In this document: piece by piece, positions 45,199-53,963 of the stretch | How positions within the stretch are numbered: position 1 is the first letter of the stretch | Layout of the letters: every line of letters starts with the position of its first letter | From: Vibrio parahaemolyticus | Lineage (GTDB): Bacteria; Pseudomonadota; Gammaproteobacteria; Enterobacterales; Vibrionaceae | NCBI RefSeq assembly: GCF_900460535.1 | Contig: NZ_UHIL01000001.1 | Coordinates: 2,170,001-2,234,000, forward strand | Length of the DNA stretch: 64,000 nt | Direction of reading: 5' to 3' | The notes under the pieces: model-generated | The model's input: only the letters and a program-made list of their open reading frames with translations | Database searches by the model: none | Told to the model about the DNA's origin: nothing | Position numbers and translations under genes: made by a program

Positions 45199-45881
45199 GA
45201 TGACACCTCCCCTTTGTTGTGCGGAATTTTAAACAACTTAGGTTGCGTTCCTAAATGTGACTTATCGCGATACACAAGATGGTTATCAATGACTTTGCTG
45301 ACCTCGCTAGTTGGGTCATTCAAATCACCAAAGATGAGTGCTTTTGTTGGGCAAGATTCCACGCAAGCTGGCTGCTTACCTTGTGCTAGGTTGGTATCAC
45401 GGCAGAAGTTACATTTGTCTGCAGAATGGTCAACAGGGTTGAAAAAGCGCACTTGATAAGGACAAGCCGCCAAACAATAGCCACAGCCGACACATCGCTC
45501 TTTGTGTACATCAACTATGCCCGTAGCTTCATCTTTATACGCAGCACCCGTAGGGCAAACATACACACATGGTGGATTATCACAGTGCTGACAAGATTCA
45601 CGCGTAAACTGGTACTCAACATCAGGAAATTCCCCAATGGGTTCACTGCGATGAATTTTTAGGCGGGTCACCCCTTCTGGCACTTCATTCACTTCGCGAC
45701 ATGCTTCGGTACACGCAGTACATCCTATACACGCATTTTCATCATGCACCATGCCAAAACGTTTGGTTTGCTCACTATCACTGGCATAAAGAGAAGCACT
45801 AACAACAGAAGTGCCAGCAACGCCAGTGGTCAAAATCAATGCGCCGCTACTGGCTAAAAAATTTCGTCTTGAACACTTCAT
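45195..45881 (-). CDS. nrfC: Iron-sulfur electron-transfer protein NrfC
   Basis: The 228-aa protein has a twin-arginine signal (SRRNFLASSGALILTTGVAG) and four ferredoxin-type cysteine clusters: CIGCTACTEAC, CQHCDNPPCVYVCP, CVGCGYCLAACP and CNFCRDTN...CVESCP. It transfers electrons between NrfD and the penta-haem NrfB. The ATG at 45881 has GGAGAG upstream and directly starts the Tat signal; a longer frame to 46004 is not supported. Confidence 0.93.
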   Translation of the reverse strand: MKCSRRNFLASSGALILTTGVAGTSVVSASLYASDSEQTKRFGMVHDENACIGCTACTEACREVNEVPEGVTRLKIHRSEPIGEFPDVEYQFTRESCQHCDNPPCVYVCPTGAAYKDEATGIVDVHKERCVGCGYCLAACPYQVRFFNPVDHSADKCNFCRDTNLAQGKQPACVESCPTKALIFGDLNDPTSEVSKVIDNHLVYRDKSHLGTQPKLFKIPHNKGEVSS

Positions 45882-45882
45882 G

Positions 45883-46485
45883 CTATCTCTCCTCTTCTTT
45901 TGCAAGTTCAGGTTCAGCAGCAAACTGAGAGTGGCAATCGACACATTGTTTGATGAGCTGTTTTCTGTCGTAAGAAAGCGCTTTCGTTTTGACAGCGTGA
46001 ACATCGTGACAATTTGAACAGGTCAAATTTTTAGCATGAACATCATGCGTCCAATTACTTTCTCTCAACTGAGTTGGAGCGTGGCAATCTACACACTGGC
46101 TATTCGCTTTGAGAATGGTGCTTGGATCAAGAAAAACCTTGTCATGCACTGCTTTTGATTGCGCAGCAGCAAACTTGATCACATCAGGAGCCCCTTCACG
46201 GTGATCAGGCCCGATATTGCTGTGACAGTTTGTGCAGTTCAGTGTTTTACCTTGGCTAAGCAGCGCTTCTGGCTCATGCGACAAATTCAGAGTTTCTTTG
46301 GCATCCTTATGACATTGAAGACATTTGTAGTCTCGGTCACGAATCAGCTCAACTTGATGGCGAGTGGTTTGTGCACCCTCAACAGGCTCTGATGAAATCG
46401 CATGGGCGGAGATAGAAAAACCATAGATGGCAAAGGCGAAGAGAAATTTCAGCATTGTCACTATGGTCAATTTTATATTGCCCAT
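45883..46485 (-). CDS. nrfB: Penta-haem cytochrome NrfB
   Basis: The 200-aa periplasmic cytochrome has a signal segment (about 10-28) and exactly five CXXCH motifs: CLQCH, CTNCH, CVDCH, CSNCH and CVDCH, at about residues 55, 84, 130, 158 and 185. It is the physiological electron donor to NrfA. The first gene of the minus-strand nrf unit, divergent from nrfA across about 450 bp of regulatory DNA. AAGGAAAG upstream supports the ATG at 46485. The nrfC start is one base after its stop. Confidence 0.93.
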   Translation of the reverse strand: MGNIKLTIVTMLKFLFAFAIYGFSISAHAISSEPVEGAQTTRHQVELIRDRDYKCLQCHKDAKETLNLSHEPEALLSQGKTLNCTNCHSNIGPDHREGAPDVIKFAAAQSKAVHDKVFLDPSTILKANSQCVDCHAPTQLRESNWTHDVHAKNLTCSNCHDVHAVKTKALSYDRKQLIKQCVDCHSQFAAEPELAKEEER

Positions 46486-46634
46486 ATTTTTCTTTCCTTA
46501 GCTCTAAAATAATTGATAACTGTTCTCAACTATTTAATGGAGCGACAATTAATTTCTTCTGAAGATACTTTTATACCTTCAAATGACATCAATTCTTATT
46601 TTGGAAAGCCACAACGCTAAACCTATATTCATAA

Positions 46635-46658
46635 TACCCCTATTATTCCTAAGAGGTA
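46635..46658. promoter_or_regulatory. Pair of NarL/NarP-type heptamers
   Basis: TACCCCT (46635-46641) and AGAGGTA (46652-46658) both fit TACYYMT or its complement. They are spaced ten bases apart in inverted order. A further TACCTCT is at 46710-46716. Confidence 0.45.
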
Positions 46659-46746
46659 GAAGGTACTGTTCAAAAAGCGAACTTAATCACCTTATTTATA
46701 AAATGGTTATACCTCTAACCCACTGTCAATAAAGGGGATTAAATCA

Positions 46747-46762
46747 TACCACTTTAGAGGTA
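46747..46762. promoter_or_regulatory. NarP 7-2-7 site upstream of nrfA
   Basis: TACCACT-TT-AGAGGTA has the inverted 7-2-7 heptamer layout preferred by NarP. The second heptamer is a perfect match and the first has one mismatch. Confidence 0.6.
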
Positions 46763-46775
46763 TATGAAATTAAAC

Positions 46776-46789
46776 ATGATTAAGATCAC
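46776..46789. promoter_or_regulatory. FNR-like site
   Basis: ATGAT-TAAG-ATCAC keeps the symmetric TGAT...ATCA core of the FNR consensus TTGATnnnnATCAA (8 of 10 positions). Its centre lies 23 bp before that of the next site. Confidence 0.45.
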
Positions 46790-46798
46790 TAGTGTAAA

Positions 46799-46812
46799 TT
46801 GATCTAAAGCAA
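46799..46812. promoter_or_regulatory. FNR-like site upstream of nrfA
   Basis: TTGAT-CTAA-AGCAA matches the FNR consensus at nine of ten positions, about 125 bp before the nrfA start. Class II activation would put the start point near 46847. Confidence 0.6.
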
Positions 46813-46935
46813 GACTCATTCCGCTCACTATTTCATCTCTTTATTTATACAATAATATTATTTGTAGATCTCCGATTCTTATTTGGAATAGCTTCTCACA
46901 ACGCTGCTAATAAAAACGAATATGGAGATAACACC

Positions 46936-48363
46936 GTGAGCATAAAACACTGGATGAGCGCACCTATCGCGGTTGCGACCTTATTCGCTAGCCAATTATT
47001 ATTGGCCGGCTCTGTGTTGGCGGCAGAAAACAACGATCGACTTGATCCTCGTAATGACGCCTTCGAACAAAACCATCCTGACCAATATCATTCTTGGAAG
47101 GCAACATCAGAAAGTAAACATATTGAAGACGCCCTAAGTGAAGACCCAAATATGGTGATTCTTTGGGCTGGCTACGGATTTGCTAAAGACTACAACAAGG
47201 CTCGAGGTCACTTTTATGCGCTCGACGATGTAAGGCAAACCCTAAGGACAGGCGCACCAGCAGATGAAAACTCCGGGCCAATGCCAATGGCATGTTGGAG
47301 TTGTAAAAGTCCTGATGTCGCTCGCGTGATAGAAGAACGTGGCGAGGATGGCTACTTCTCTGGTAAATGGGCACGTCTAGGCTCAGAAATCGTCAATCCT
47401 ATCGGATGTTCTGATTGTCACGACACTCGCTCAGAAAAATTCAACCAAGGAGAGCCAGAACTAGCACTAACCAGACCTTATGTTGAGCGAGCATTCGATG
47501 TAATTGGAAAAAACTTTGATGAACAGTCGCGCCTTGATAAACAAGCGTCTGTGTGTGCTCAGTGCCATGTCGAATACTACTTTACAGGACCAACGAAAGC
47601 GGTGAAATTCCCTTGGGATATGGGTACGACTGTCGGTGACATGGAGAAGTATTACGATGCGTTGGACTTTAAAGATTGGACTCACGCCGTTTCTAAAGCA
47701 CCGATGCTAAAAGCACAGCACCCTGGCTTCGAGACTTGGCGTGAAGGAATTCACGGCAAAAACAAAGTGGTTTGCGTCGACTGCCATATGCCGAAGGTGA
47801 CAAAAGAAGATGGTACCGTTTATACCGATCATAAAGTAGGCAATCCTTTCGACCGCTTCGAAGACACATGTGCGCAGTGCCATACTCAAACCAAAGAGCA
47901 GCTACGTAACATCGTGTCTTCACGTAAAGCGCAGGTGTTGAACATGAAATTAACCGCCGAGAAGCAAATTGTCGCGGCGCATTTTGAAGCTGGAGAAGCA
48001 TGGAAAGCAGGAGCAACGGAAAAAGAAATGAAGCCGATTCTCCAAGATATTCGCCATGCGCAATGGCGTTGGGATTATGCGATCGCCTCTCACGGTGTTC
48101 ACATGCACGCACCAGAAGTGGCGCTGGAAGTTCTCGGTACCGCAGTTGATCGCGCCGCCGATGCTCGTACTAAATTGGTACGCTTACTGGCAACAAAAGG
48201 CATTACTGAACCTGTTCAAATTCCAGATATCTCGACCAAAGCAAAAGCCCAAGAAGCTTTAGGAATGGATATGGAAAAAATGAACGCGGATAAAAAGCAC
48301 TTCTTAGACACCGTCGTACCAGATTGGGATAAAGCAGCGGCCGAACGAGAAGCAACCTATTAG
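46936..48363 (+). CDS. nrfA: Penta-haem cytochrome c nitrite reductase NrfA
   Basis: Periplasmic enzyme that reduces nitrite to ammonia with six electrons. The 475-aa protein has a signal peptide ending around ASVLAA (about residue 30). The active-site haem motif is CWSCK (Cys120 to Lys124), where Lys replaces the usual His, and four CXXCH motifs follow: CSDCH, CAQCH, CVDCH and CAQCH. The GTG at 46936 is the start, with GGAG eight bases upstream. It is transcribed alone and divergent from the maturation/electron-transfer genes, unlike the single enteric operon. A strong terminator follows at 48401. Confidence 0.97.
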   Translation: MSIKHWMSAPIAVATLFASQLLLAGSVLAAENNDRLDPRNDAFEQNHPDQYHSWKATSESKHIEDALSEDPNMVILWAGYGFAKDYNKARGHFYALDDVRQTLRTGAPADENSGPMPMACWSCKSPDVARVIEERGEDGYFSGKWARLGSEIVNPIGCSDCHDTRSEKFNQGEPELALTRPYVERAFDVIGKNFDEQSRLDKQASVCAQCHVEYYFTGPTKAVKFPWDMGTTVGDMEKYYDALDFKDWTHAVSKAPMLKAQHPGFETWREGIHGKNKVVCVDCHMPKVTKEDGTVYTDHKVGNPFDRFEDTCAQCHTQTKEQLRNIVSSRKAQVLNMKLTAEKQIVAAHFEAGEAWKAGATEKEMKPILQDIRHAQWRWDYAIASHGVHMHAPEVALEVLGTAVDRAADARTKLVRLLATKGITEPVQIPDISTKAKAQEALGMDMEKMNADKKHFLDTVVPDWDKAAAEREATY

Positions 48364-48400
48364 TCAAACCGAAAATAGGATTCGAGACCTATGATGCAAC

Positions 48401-48433
48401 AACAAAGGGCGCGTTCTGCGCCCTTTGTTTTCA
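48401..48433. terminator. Terminator after nrfA
   Basis: Perfect 12-bp stem AACAAAGGGCGC / GCGCCCTTTGTT with loop GTTCT; followed by TTTTC. Confidence 0.9.
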
Positions 48434-48479
48434 TCAGTTCATTCTAGTCGAAGTACATCATCAAAATGCAAGTAAACCA

Positions 48480-49031
48480 TTAACGTCGACGAATTCTTGG
48501 CACCGGTTGGATGTTTGGTCGAGTCTGAGGTCTCTGAATATTTGGCTTGGTAATCGGACGCGGCACGTTATGCGCGGGTAATGGCTGTGTCTTCAATGTT
48601 GATTCTGGCAACGTCGTTTGTTTTGGTAACGTTTTTGTTTCTACACGTTGGGGACGCTCGTGCCATTTTGCTTGAATCGCTTGTTTTTGTTCATCCGGCA
48701 ACGTTTGCCAGTGGTTATCCAGTTGTCGCTTCATGTTATCGAAGTTGGCGTTCATATCGCCATCTTTCCAATCTTCAACTTTGTCTTTGATTGACTGTTG
48801 TTGATCGTCGTCGAGACTATTCCACCATGCCTCGAGCTTTTCTCGATGGTCATGTCCGTCGTCACAGCAACCCGGATAATAGTAAATCCAATAGTCATCG
48901 TGACCATACCACCAAGGGTCGTAATACCCACTCGAATAATAGACAGATGAAGAACCAGTTGAAGGAGACGAGCATCCCACCAGCACTGTACCGCACAACA
49001 ATACCAACAAACCCGCTTCTAGCTTCTGCAT
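48480..49031 (-). CDS. Lipoprotein with tyrosine/tryptophan-rich and proline-rich segments
   Basis: The 183-aa lipoprotein has the lipobox LVGCSS at about residue 20. A stretch of Tyr, Trp and Asp follows (YYDPWWYGHDDYWIYYYPGC), then a helical middle with an acidic repeat (AWWNSLDDDQQQSIKDKVED, WQTLPDEQKQAIQAKW), and a Pro/Gln/Arg-rich tail repeating PNIQRP/PNIQP and ending RIRRR. It does not match a named family that I recognise, although the DEQ-rich helices resemble DUF3106-type proteins. It is co-oriented with the nrfG-like gene upstream. Function unknown. Confidence 0.7.
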   Translation of the reverse strand: MQKLEAGLLVLLCGTVLVGCSSPSTGSSSVYYSSGYYDPWWYGHDDYWIYYYPGCCDDGHDHREKLEAWWNSLDDDQQQSIKDKVEDWKDGDMNANFDNMKRQLDNHWQTLPDEQKQAIQAKWHERPQRVETKTLPKQTTLPESTLKTQPLPAHNVPRPITKPNIQRPQTRPNIQPVPRIRRR

Positions 49032-49063
49032 ACCGACTCTCCTCTTTACTCTACATTGTATGC

Positions 49064-49687
49064 TTACATCAGCTTTTTCGCTTTGTTGATGGACTCGATG
49101 ATCGTCACTCTGTCTAAATTAGGGTCATTGGAATCTAGGAGTAGCACCCAAGTATCGATGGCTTCTTGAAAGCGGAAAGAAATGAAGTGATCGTTCGCTA
49201 TCAACGACAGTGCGGCTTCATTATAAGGTTCAAGTTGCAACGCCTGTTCTAATAGTAAACTGACTTCATCAGTCATCGCTTGTTTATGAAGGTAGTATAA
49301 TGTTGTCGCCTTAGCGGCAAGTTGCGTCGCGGTTACGTTGTCGGTGAGTTGGCGTGTGTAGTCGAAACAAATCAACGCGGCATCAAATTCTCCCTCCAAC
49401 AGATAACCTTGACCTAACTGAAACCAAAGCTCATCGTTATTAGGCTCTTGTTTTAACTGTTGCTGTATTTCATCCATGATGTCTCGCGAGGTCATCATTC
49501 GAGCTATCTCCGCTTGGATAGGTTTCGGTGGGGTTTGCTTCAACAATAAGTAGCCAGCGCTAGTGAGTGCTAACACCATCAAACAAAAGCCAAACCACTG
49601 CGTAGGCTTAACTTTAGAAGCGCTAAGTGACAAAACGACGATAAAAAGCCCCATCAAAGTGATGGCAATGAAGAACCATAAAGACAT
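49064..49687 (-). CDS. nrfG: TPR-containing NrfG/CcmI-like cytochrome c maturation protein
   Basis: The 207-aa protein has two N-terminal membrane helices (LWFFIAITLMGLFIVVLS and FGFCLMVLALTSAGYLLL) followed by tetratricopeptide repeats: NDELWFQLGQGYLLEGEFDAALICFDYTRQL and EPYNEAALSLIANDHFISFRFQEAI, in the periplasm. This is the architecture of the CcmI/NrfG chaperone that presents apocytochrome to the haem lyase. Its closeness to nrfA supports the NrfG assignment, though it lies apart from nrfE and nrfF. The ATG at 49687 starts the first helix; an upstream extension to 49771 passes through the gyrA terminator and is rejected. Confidence 0.78.
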   Translation of the reverse strand: MSLWFFIAITLMGLFIVVLSLSASKVKPTQWFGFCLMVLALTSAGYLLLKQTPPKPIQAEIARMMTSRDIMDEIQQQLKQEPNNDELWFQLGQGYLLEGEFDAALICFDYTRQLTDNVTATQLAAKATTLYYLHKQAMTDEVSLLLEQALQLEPYNEAALSLIANDHFISFRFQEAIDTWVLLLDSNDPNLDRVTIIESINKAKKLM

Positions 49688-49757
49688 AGCGATACCCGTG
49701 AGTAAACATAAGTTTAGTGTACTGGTTTGGTTGAAAGATTGCGTTGATGAAGATACA

Positions 49758-49786
49758 AAAAAGCCGAGCATCTTGCTCGGCTTTCA
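49758..49786 (-). terminator. Terminator after gyrA
   Basis: AAAGCCGAGCA / TGCTCGGCTTT 11-bp stem with loop TCT; on the minus strand a T-run follows. Confidence 0.9.
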
Positions 49787-49808
49787 TATTTAGCGATGAA
49801 GGAGAAGA

Positions 49809-52445
49809 TTACTCTTCTTTGCCCTCTTCCGCGTCGTCTGCTGCTGGCGCTTCAGGAGCTTGCTGTTCTGCATTCGCTTCTGTTGTTTCTGCTTCTTCGC
49901 CTTCTGGCAATTCCACTTCTTCAACTTCATCGATACGTTGTAGACCAACAACTGACTCATCTTCTGCTGTACGGATCAGCGTTACACCTTGAGTGTTACG
50001 GCCTACTTGGCTAACTTCTGCTACACGTGTACGAACCAGAGTACCAGCGTCGGTGATCATCATCATCTCGTCGCCTTCTTCTACTTGCACTGCCCCAACT
50101 ACTGGGCCATTACGCTCAGAAACCTTGATAGACACAACGCCCTGAGTTGCACGACCTTTCGTTGGGTATTCAGCCAGTTCGGTACGTTTACCGTAACCGT
50201 TTTGAGTAACCGTTAGGATGTCGCCTTCGTTAGACGGAACGATTAGTGAAACCACTTGGTCGTCGTCAGCCAGCTTCATACCACGGACACCTGCCGCTGT
50301 ACGACCCATTGCACGTACTTTGTCCTCGCTAAAGCGAACAACTTTACCTGCTTTAGAGAACAACATGATGTCGCTTGAACCCGTTGTGATATCAACGCCG
50401 ATTAGAGAATCGTCATCACGTAGGTTCACCGCAATTAGACCGTTTGAACGTACGTTCGCAAACTGGTCTAGAGAAGTCTTCTTAACGGTACCGTCGCCAG
50501 TTGCCATGAAGATGAACTTGTCTGCTGAGAACTCATCGACAGGAAGAATTGCAGTAATACGCTCGCCATCTTCTAGTGGAAGGATGTTCACGATCGGTTT
50601 ACCACGTGCAGTACGGCTCGCCAATGGCAATTGGTAAACTTTCAGACGGTAAGTCTTACCGCGAGTAGAGAAACATAGAATGTTGTCGTGGGTATTCGCC
50701 ACTAGAAGACGTTCAATGTAGTCTTCATCTTTCATTCGAGTTGCACTCTTACCTTTACCACCACGGCGCTGTGCTTCGTAGTCGCTTAGAATTTGGTACT
50801 TAACGTAACCTTCGTGAGATAGAGTTACGACTACGTCTTCACGAGCAATCAGCTCTTCCATGTCGATGTCATGGCTAGCTGCTGTGATTTCAGTACGGCG
50901 TGCATCAGCAAATCCGTCACGAACTGCCTCTAGTTCTTCACGGATCACTTCCATCAAACGCTCAGTGCTTGCAAGAATGTGCATTAACTCAGCGATTTCT
51001 TCTAGAAGCTCTTTGTATTCAGCAAGAATCTTCTCGTGTTCTAGACCGGTCAATTTATGTAGACGTAGATCTAGAATTGCTTGCGCTTGTTGTTCAGTCA
51101 GGAAGTATTGGCCGTCGCGGATACCGTATTGAGGCTCTAGCCATTCTGGGCGAGCCGCATCAGTACCAGCACGCTCAAGCATTGCTGCTACGTTACCTAG
51201 ATCCCAACCACGAGCAATAAGACCAGCTTTTGCTTCAGCAGGAGTCGGCGCTTTACGAATTAGGTCGATGATTTCATCGATGTTCGCTAGAGCAAGTGCA
51301 AGACCTTCAAGAATGTGCGCACGCTCACGAGCTTTACGCAATTCGAAGATAGTACGGCGAGTCACAACTTCACGACGGTGATCCACAAAGCACTTCAACA
51401 TATCTTTCAGGTTGAATAGCTGTGGCTGACCATTGTTCAGCGCAACCATGTTGATACCGAAAGTCGTTTGTAGCTGAGTTTGAGCGTAAAGGTTGTTAAG
51501 AACCACTTCGCCTACTGCATCACGCTTACATTCAATAACGATACGCATACCATCTTTGTCAGATTCGTCACGTAGCGCACTGATGCCTTCAACTTTTTTA
51601 TCTTTAACAAGTTCAGCAATCTTCTCGATCAGACGAGCTTTGTTCACTTGGTAAGGAATTTCGGTAACGATGATGGTTTCTTTACCGTTTTTCTCTGTTT
51701 CGATTTCCGCTTTTGAACGCATGTAGATCTTACCGCGACCTGTTTTGTACGCGTCTACAATGCCTTTACGACCGCTGATAAGCGCCGCAGTTGGGAAATC
51801 TGGACCAGGGATGTAATCCATTAGTTCATCAATAGTGATTTCTTCATTATTGATGTATGCAAGACAGCCATCGATCACTTCGCCAAGGTTATGTGGCGGG
51901 ATGTTGGTTGCCATACCTACCGCGATACCAGAAGCACCGTTGACCAATAGGTTTGGAATTTTGGTTGGAAGAACCGCAGGAATCTGTTCTGTACCATCAT
52001 AGTTAGGTACGTAGTCTACGGTTTCTTTGTCTAGGTCAGCCAAAAGTTCGTGGGCAATTTTTGCCATACGGACTTCGGTGTAACGCATTGCCGCAGCAGA
52101 GTCGCCATCGATTGAGCCAAAGTTACCTTGACCATCGACCAGCATGTAACGAAGTGAGAACGGCTGAGCCATACGTACGATTGTGTCGTACACAGCACTA
52201 TCACCGTGTGGGTGATATTTACCGATTACGTCGCCGACAACACGGGCTGATTTTTTATATGGTTTGTTCCAATCGTTGCCTAGTACGTTCATCGCGAATA
52301 AAACGCGGCGGTGTACTGGTTTTAGGCCATCACGCACATCTGGAAGAGCACGACCCACGATAACTGACATCGCGTAGTCTAGGTATGAACCTCTAAGCTC
52401 ATCTTCAATGTTTACGGGCGTGATCTCTTTAGCTAAATCGCTCAT
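49809..52445 (-). CDS. gyrA: DNA gyrase subunit A
   Basis: Type II topoisomerase subunit that cuts and rejoins DNA during negative supercoiling. The 878-aa protein has the catalytic Tyr122 in AMRYTEV. The quinolone region [11 protein letters not shown] has Ser83 and Asp87, the unmutated susceptible-type residues. The GyrA box appears as QRRGGKGK in the C-terminal domain. The C-terminus is a long acidic tail (from about residue 835) rich in Glu, Asp and Ala, as in other vibrios. It is transcribed divergently from ubiG. Confidence 0.98.
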   Translation of the reverse strand: MSDLAKEITPVNIEDELRGSYLDYAMSVIVGRALPDVRDGLKPVHRRVLFAMNVLGNDWNKPYKKSARVVGDVIGKYHPHGDSAVYDTIVRMAQPFSLRYMLVDGQGNFGSIDGDSAAAMRYTEVRMAKIAHELLADLDKETVDYVPNYDGTEQIPAVLPTKIPNLLVNGASGIAVGMATNIPPHNLGEVIDGCLAYINNEEITIDELMDYIPGPDFPTAALISGRKGIVDAYKTGRGKIYMRSKAEIETEKNGKETIIVTEIPYQVNKARLIEKIAELVKDKKVEGISALRDESDKDGMRIVIECKRDAVGEVVLNNLYAQTQLQTTFGINMVALNNGQPQLFNLKDMLKCFVDHRREVVTRRTIFELRKARERAHILEGLALALANIDEIIDLIRKAPTPAEAKAGLIARGWDLGNVAAMLERAGTDAARPEWLEPQYGIRDGQYFLTEQQAQAILDLRLHKLTGLEHEKILAEYKELLEEIAELMHILASTERLMEVIREELEAVRDGFADARRTEITAASHDIDMEELIAREDVVVTLSHEGYVKYQILSDYEAQRRGGKGKSATRMKDEDYIERLLVANTHDNILCFSTRGKTYRLKVYQLPLASRTARGKPIVNILPLEDGERITAILPVDEFSADKFIFMATGDGTVKKTSLDQFANVRSNGLIAVNLRDDDSLIGVDITTGSSDIMLFSKAGKVVRFSEDKVRAMGRTAAGVRGMKLADDDQVVSLIVPSNEGDILTVTQNGYGKRTELAEYPTKGRATQGVVSIKVSERNGPVVGAVQVEEGDEMMMITDAGTLVRTRVAEVSQVGRNTQGVTLIRTAEDESVVGLQRIDEVEEVELPEGEEAETTEANAEQQAPEAPAADDAEEGKEE

Positions 52446-52754
52446 AGAGCCATTATCCCTCTATTTTCTGATCGTAATTACGATACGTGTAAGGTGCAAA
52501 AATATAACACACAATTCATCACTGGGGCATCACTTTCCCGCTCGTTTTATCAGGTTGTGAGCTTCGTTATGAGTTAAATGAAGAGAAATTGCACATTCAT
52601 CCCATATCTTTCTGAAAACTGACTACATTTCCACCAACTGTCGCCAAAAAAGTCTCCTGTAACGATTGTGAGAAAAGAAGCAGTTTAAACGTATCGTACC
52701 ATTAGAGTATAATCTCGCCTTCCAAAGGACTATTAGCGAAGCAAAATAACTATC
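52446..52754. other. Divergent intergenic region between gyrA and ubiG
   Basis: No gene found. TATAAT lies at 52708-52713 with TTAAAC 17 bases upstream, a credible ubiG promoter. The gyrA side has no clear elements that I can pin down. Confidence 0.5.
52685..52713 (+). promoter_or_regulatory. Probable sigma-70 promoter of ubiG
   Basis: TTAAAC (52685-52690) and TATAAT (52708-52713) are 17 bases apart. The -10 is perfect and the -35 is weak. The start codon is about 40 bp downstream. Confidence 0.55.
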
Positions 52755-53462
52755 ATGACTAAAGCACAAAACGTCGACCCTAGTGAAATTAAGAAATTCG
52801 AAGAGATGGCTTCTCGTTGGTGGGATTTAGAAGGCGAGTTCAAACCTCTTCATCAAATTAATCCGCTTCGCTTGAACTATGTCCTAGAAAAAGCCGATGG
52901 CCTTTTCGGCAAGAAAGTTCTCGATGTTGGTTGTGGCGGCGGCATCTTAGCAGAAAGCATGGCAAAGGAAGGCGCCACCGTGACTGGTCTAGATATGGGT
53001 AAAGAGCCACTAGAAGTTGCTCGCCTACATGCATTGGAGACAGGGACTAAGCTGACCTACATCCAAAGCACCATCGAAGACCACGCTGCGGAAAATGCCG
53101 GGACTTACGATGTCGTGACCTGCATGGAAATGCTAGAACACGTGCCAGACCCACTCTCTGTAATTCGCTCATGTGCCGCGTTGGTTAAGCCTGGAGGACA
53201 TGTGTTCTTCTCGACGTTAAACCGCAACATCAAGTCGTACTTGTTTGCGATTGTAGGCGCAGAAAAACTATTGAAGATTGTGCCAGAAGGCACGCACGAT
53301 CATGAAAAGTTCATCAAACCTGCTGAAATGATGAAGATGATCGACCAAACAGATTTGACTGAAATGGGCATCACAGGCCTTCATTACAACCCGCTAAATG
53401 ACAACTATAAGCTAGGTCGTAATGTAGATGTAAACTACATCGTCCACACTAAAAAATACTGA
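52755..53462 (+). CDS. ubiG: Ubiquinone biosynthesis O-methyltransferase
   Basis: S-adenosylmethionine-dependent methyltransferase of ubiquinone synthesis, acting on two hydroxyl positions of the ring. The 235-aa protein shows motif I as [23 protein letters not shown]-like [14 protein letters not shown], motif post-[14 protein letters not shown], and motif [18 protein letters not shown]. Its N-terminal region [33 protein letters not shown] is typical of UbiG (given here as position, residues about 8-40). It is divergent from gyrA, the same arrangement as in enteric bacteria. Confidence 0.96.
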   Translation: MTKAQNVDPSEIKKFEEMASRWWDLEGEFKPLHQINPLRLNYVLEKADGLFGKKVLDVGCGGGILAESMAKEGATVTGLDMGKEPLEVARLHALETGTKLTYIQSTIEDHAAENAGTYDVVTCMEMLEHVPDPLSVIRSCAALVKPGGHVFFSTLNRNIKSYLFAIVGAEKLLKIVPEGTHDHEKFIKPAEMMKMIDQTDLTEMGITGLHYNPLNDNYKLGRNVDVNYIVHTKKY

Positions 53463-53518
53463 ACGGCGTTACATTAAAAATGCCTTCTTGTGATTGACAT
53501 TTCAGTCATAAAATGAAT

Positions 53519-53556
53519 CAAAAGCGGTAGCACAAAGTTGCCGCTTTTTTTGTCTT
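53519..53556 (+). terminator. Rho-independent terminator after ubiG
   Basis: AAAAGCGG / CCGCTTTT stem with a loop of about 13 bases, followed by T7. Confidence 0.8.
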
Positions 53557-53830
53557 TTTATGTATGAAATTCGTGCTCTAGATTCCATTTTAACCAACCC
53601 ATTTTTCGCAAATAAAAACAGGCAAAGATCAAGGAATTTTTTTTTGAGGGCGGTTATTTATAAACCGATCTTCAAAGCTTAGTTTTCCCCATTCAAGTCA
53701 GCCCTTTTCTCATCGGTTAGTGTTCACTTACTGAATTTTTTTATTTTATTACTTATCCACAAGTCATCCCAAATCTGTACCTTGATAAATCAGTGCAATA
53801 GCACTATCTTGTAACCCGCAAACAAATGAA
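53557..53830. other. Upstream nrdA region
   Basis: AT-rich sequence without a gene. It holds a perfect DnaA box at 53753 and the small hairpin CGGTT-ATTTAT-AACCG at about 53654-53669. The two NrdR boxes are downstream at 53831. Confidence 0.55.
53753..53761 (+). promoter_or_regulatory. DnaA box upstream of nrdA
   Basis: TTATCCACA is identical to the strong DnaA-binding consensus. In E. coli, DnaA boxes in the nrdAB promoter couple nucleotide reduction to replication; the same is inferred here. Confidence 0.7.
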
Positions 53831-53867
53831 CCCCTATATGTTGTGTTTAAGCTACAATATATAGATA
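53831..53867. promoter_or_regulatory. Tandem NrdR boxes upstream of nrdA
   Basis: CCCCTATATGTTGTGT (53831-53846) and CTACAATATATAGATA (53852-53867) resemble the NrdR consensus ACACWATATWTWGTGT. They start 21 bases apart, two helical turns, which is the spacing normally seen for NrdR pairs. Confidence 0.75.
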
Positions 53868-53963
53868 GACTTTGATCACAAAGCCGCCGCAAGCTTTACA
53901 AACTTTGCACATAAACAAACAAAAATACGGCTTTTATCAGTTTTCTTAGGGAAATAAAGCAGA

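Larger units (their letters stand above)
46486..46935. other. Divergent nrfB/nrfA control region
   Basis: The 450-bp region has no gene. It contains several NarP-type heptamers, two FNR-like sites and A/T-rich promoter-like sequence before nrfA. The sites are listed separately. Confidence 0.7.

Noticed and set aside
45882..46004. Upstream extension of nrfC
   Set aside because: Would bury the Tat signal inside the protein; a ribosome site sits just before the ATG at 45881.
47693..48112. 139-codon minus-strand frame inside nrfA
   Set aside because: Shadow of the haem-rich nrfA coding strand; no recognisable domain.
49688..49771. N-terminal extension of nrfG to 49771
   Set aside because: The added codons run through the gyrA terminator hairpin and are not membrane-like; the ATG at 49687 directly starts the first helix.
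52061..52363. Plus-strand frame over the start of gyrA
   Set aside because: Antisense to the highly conserved gyrA N-terminal domain.
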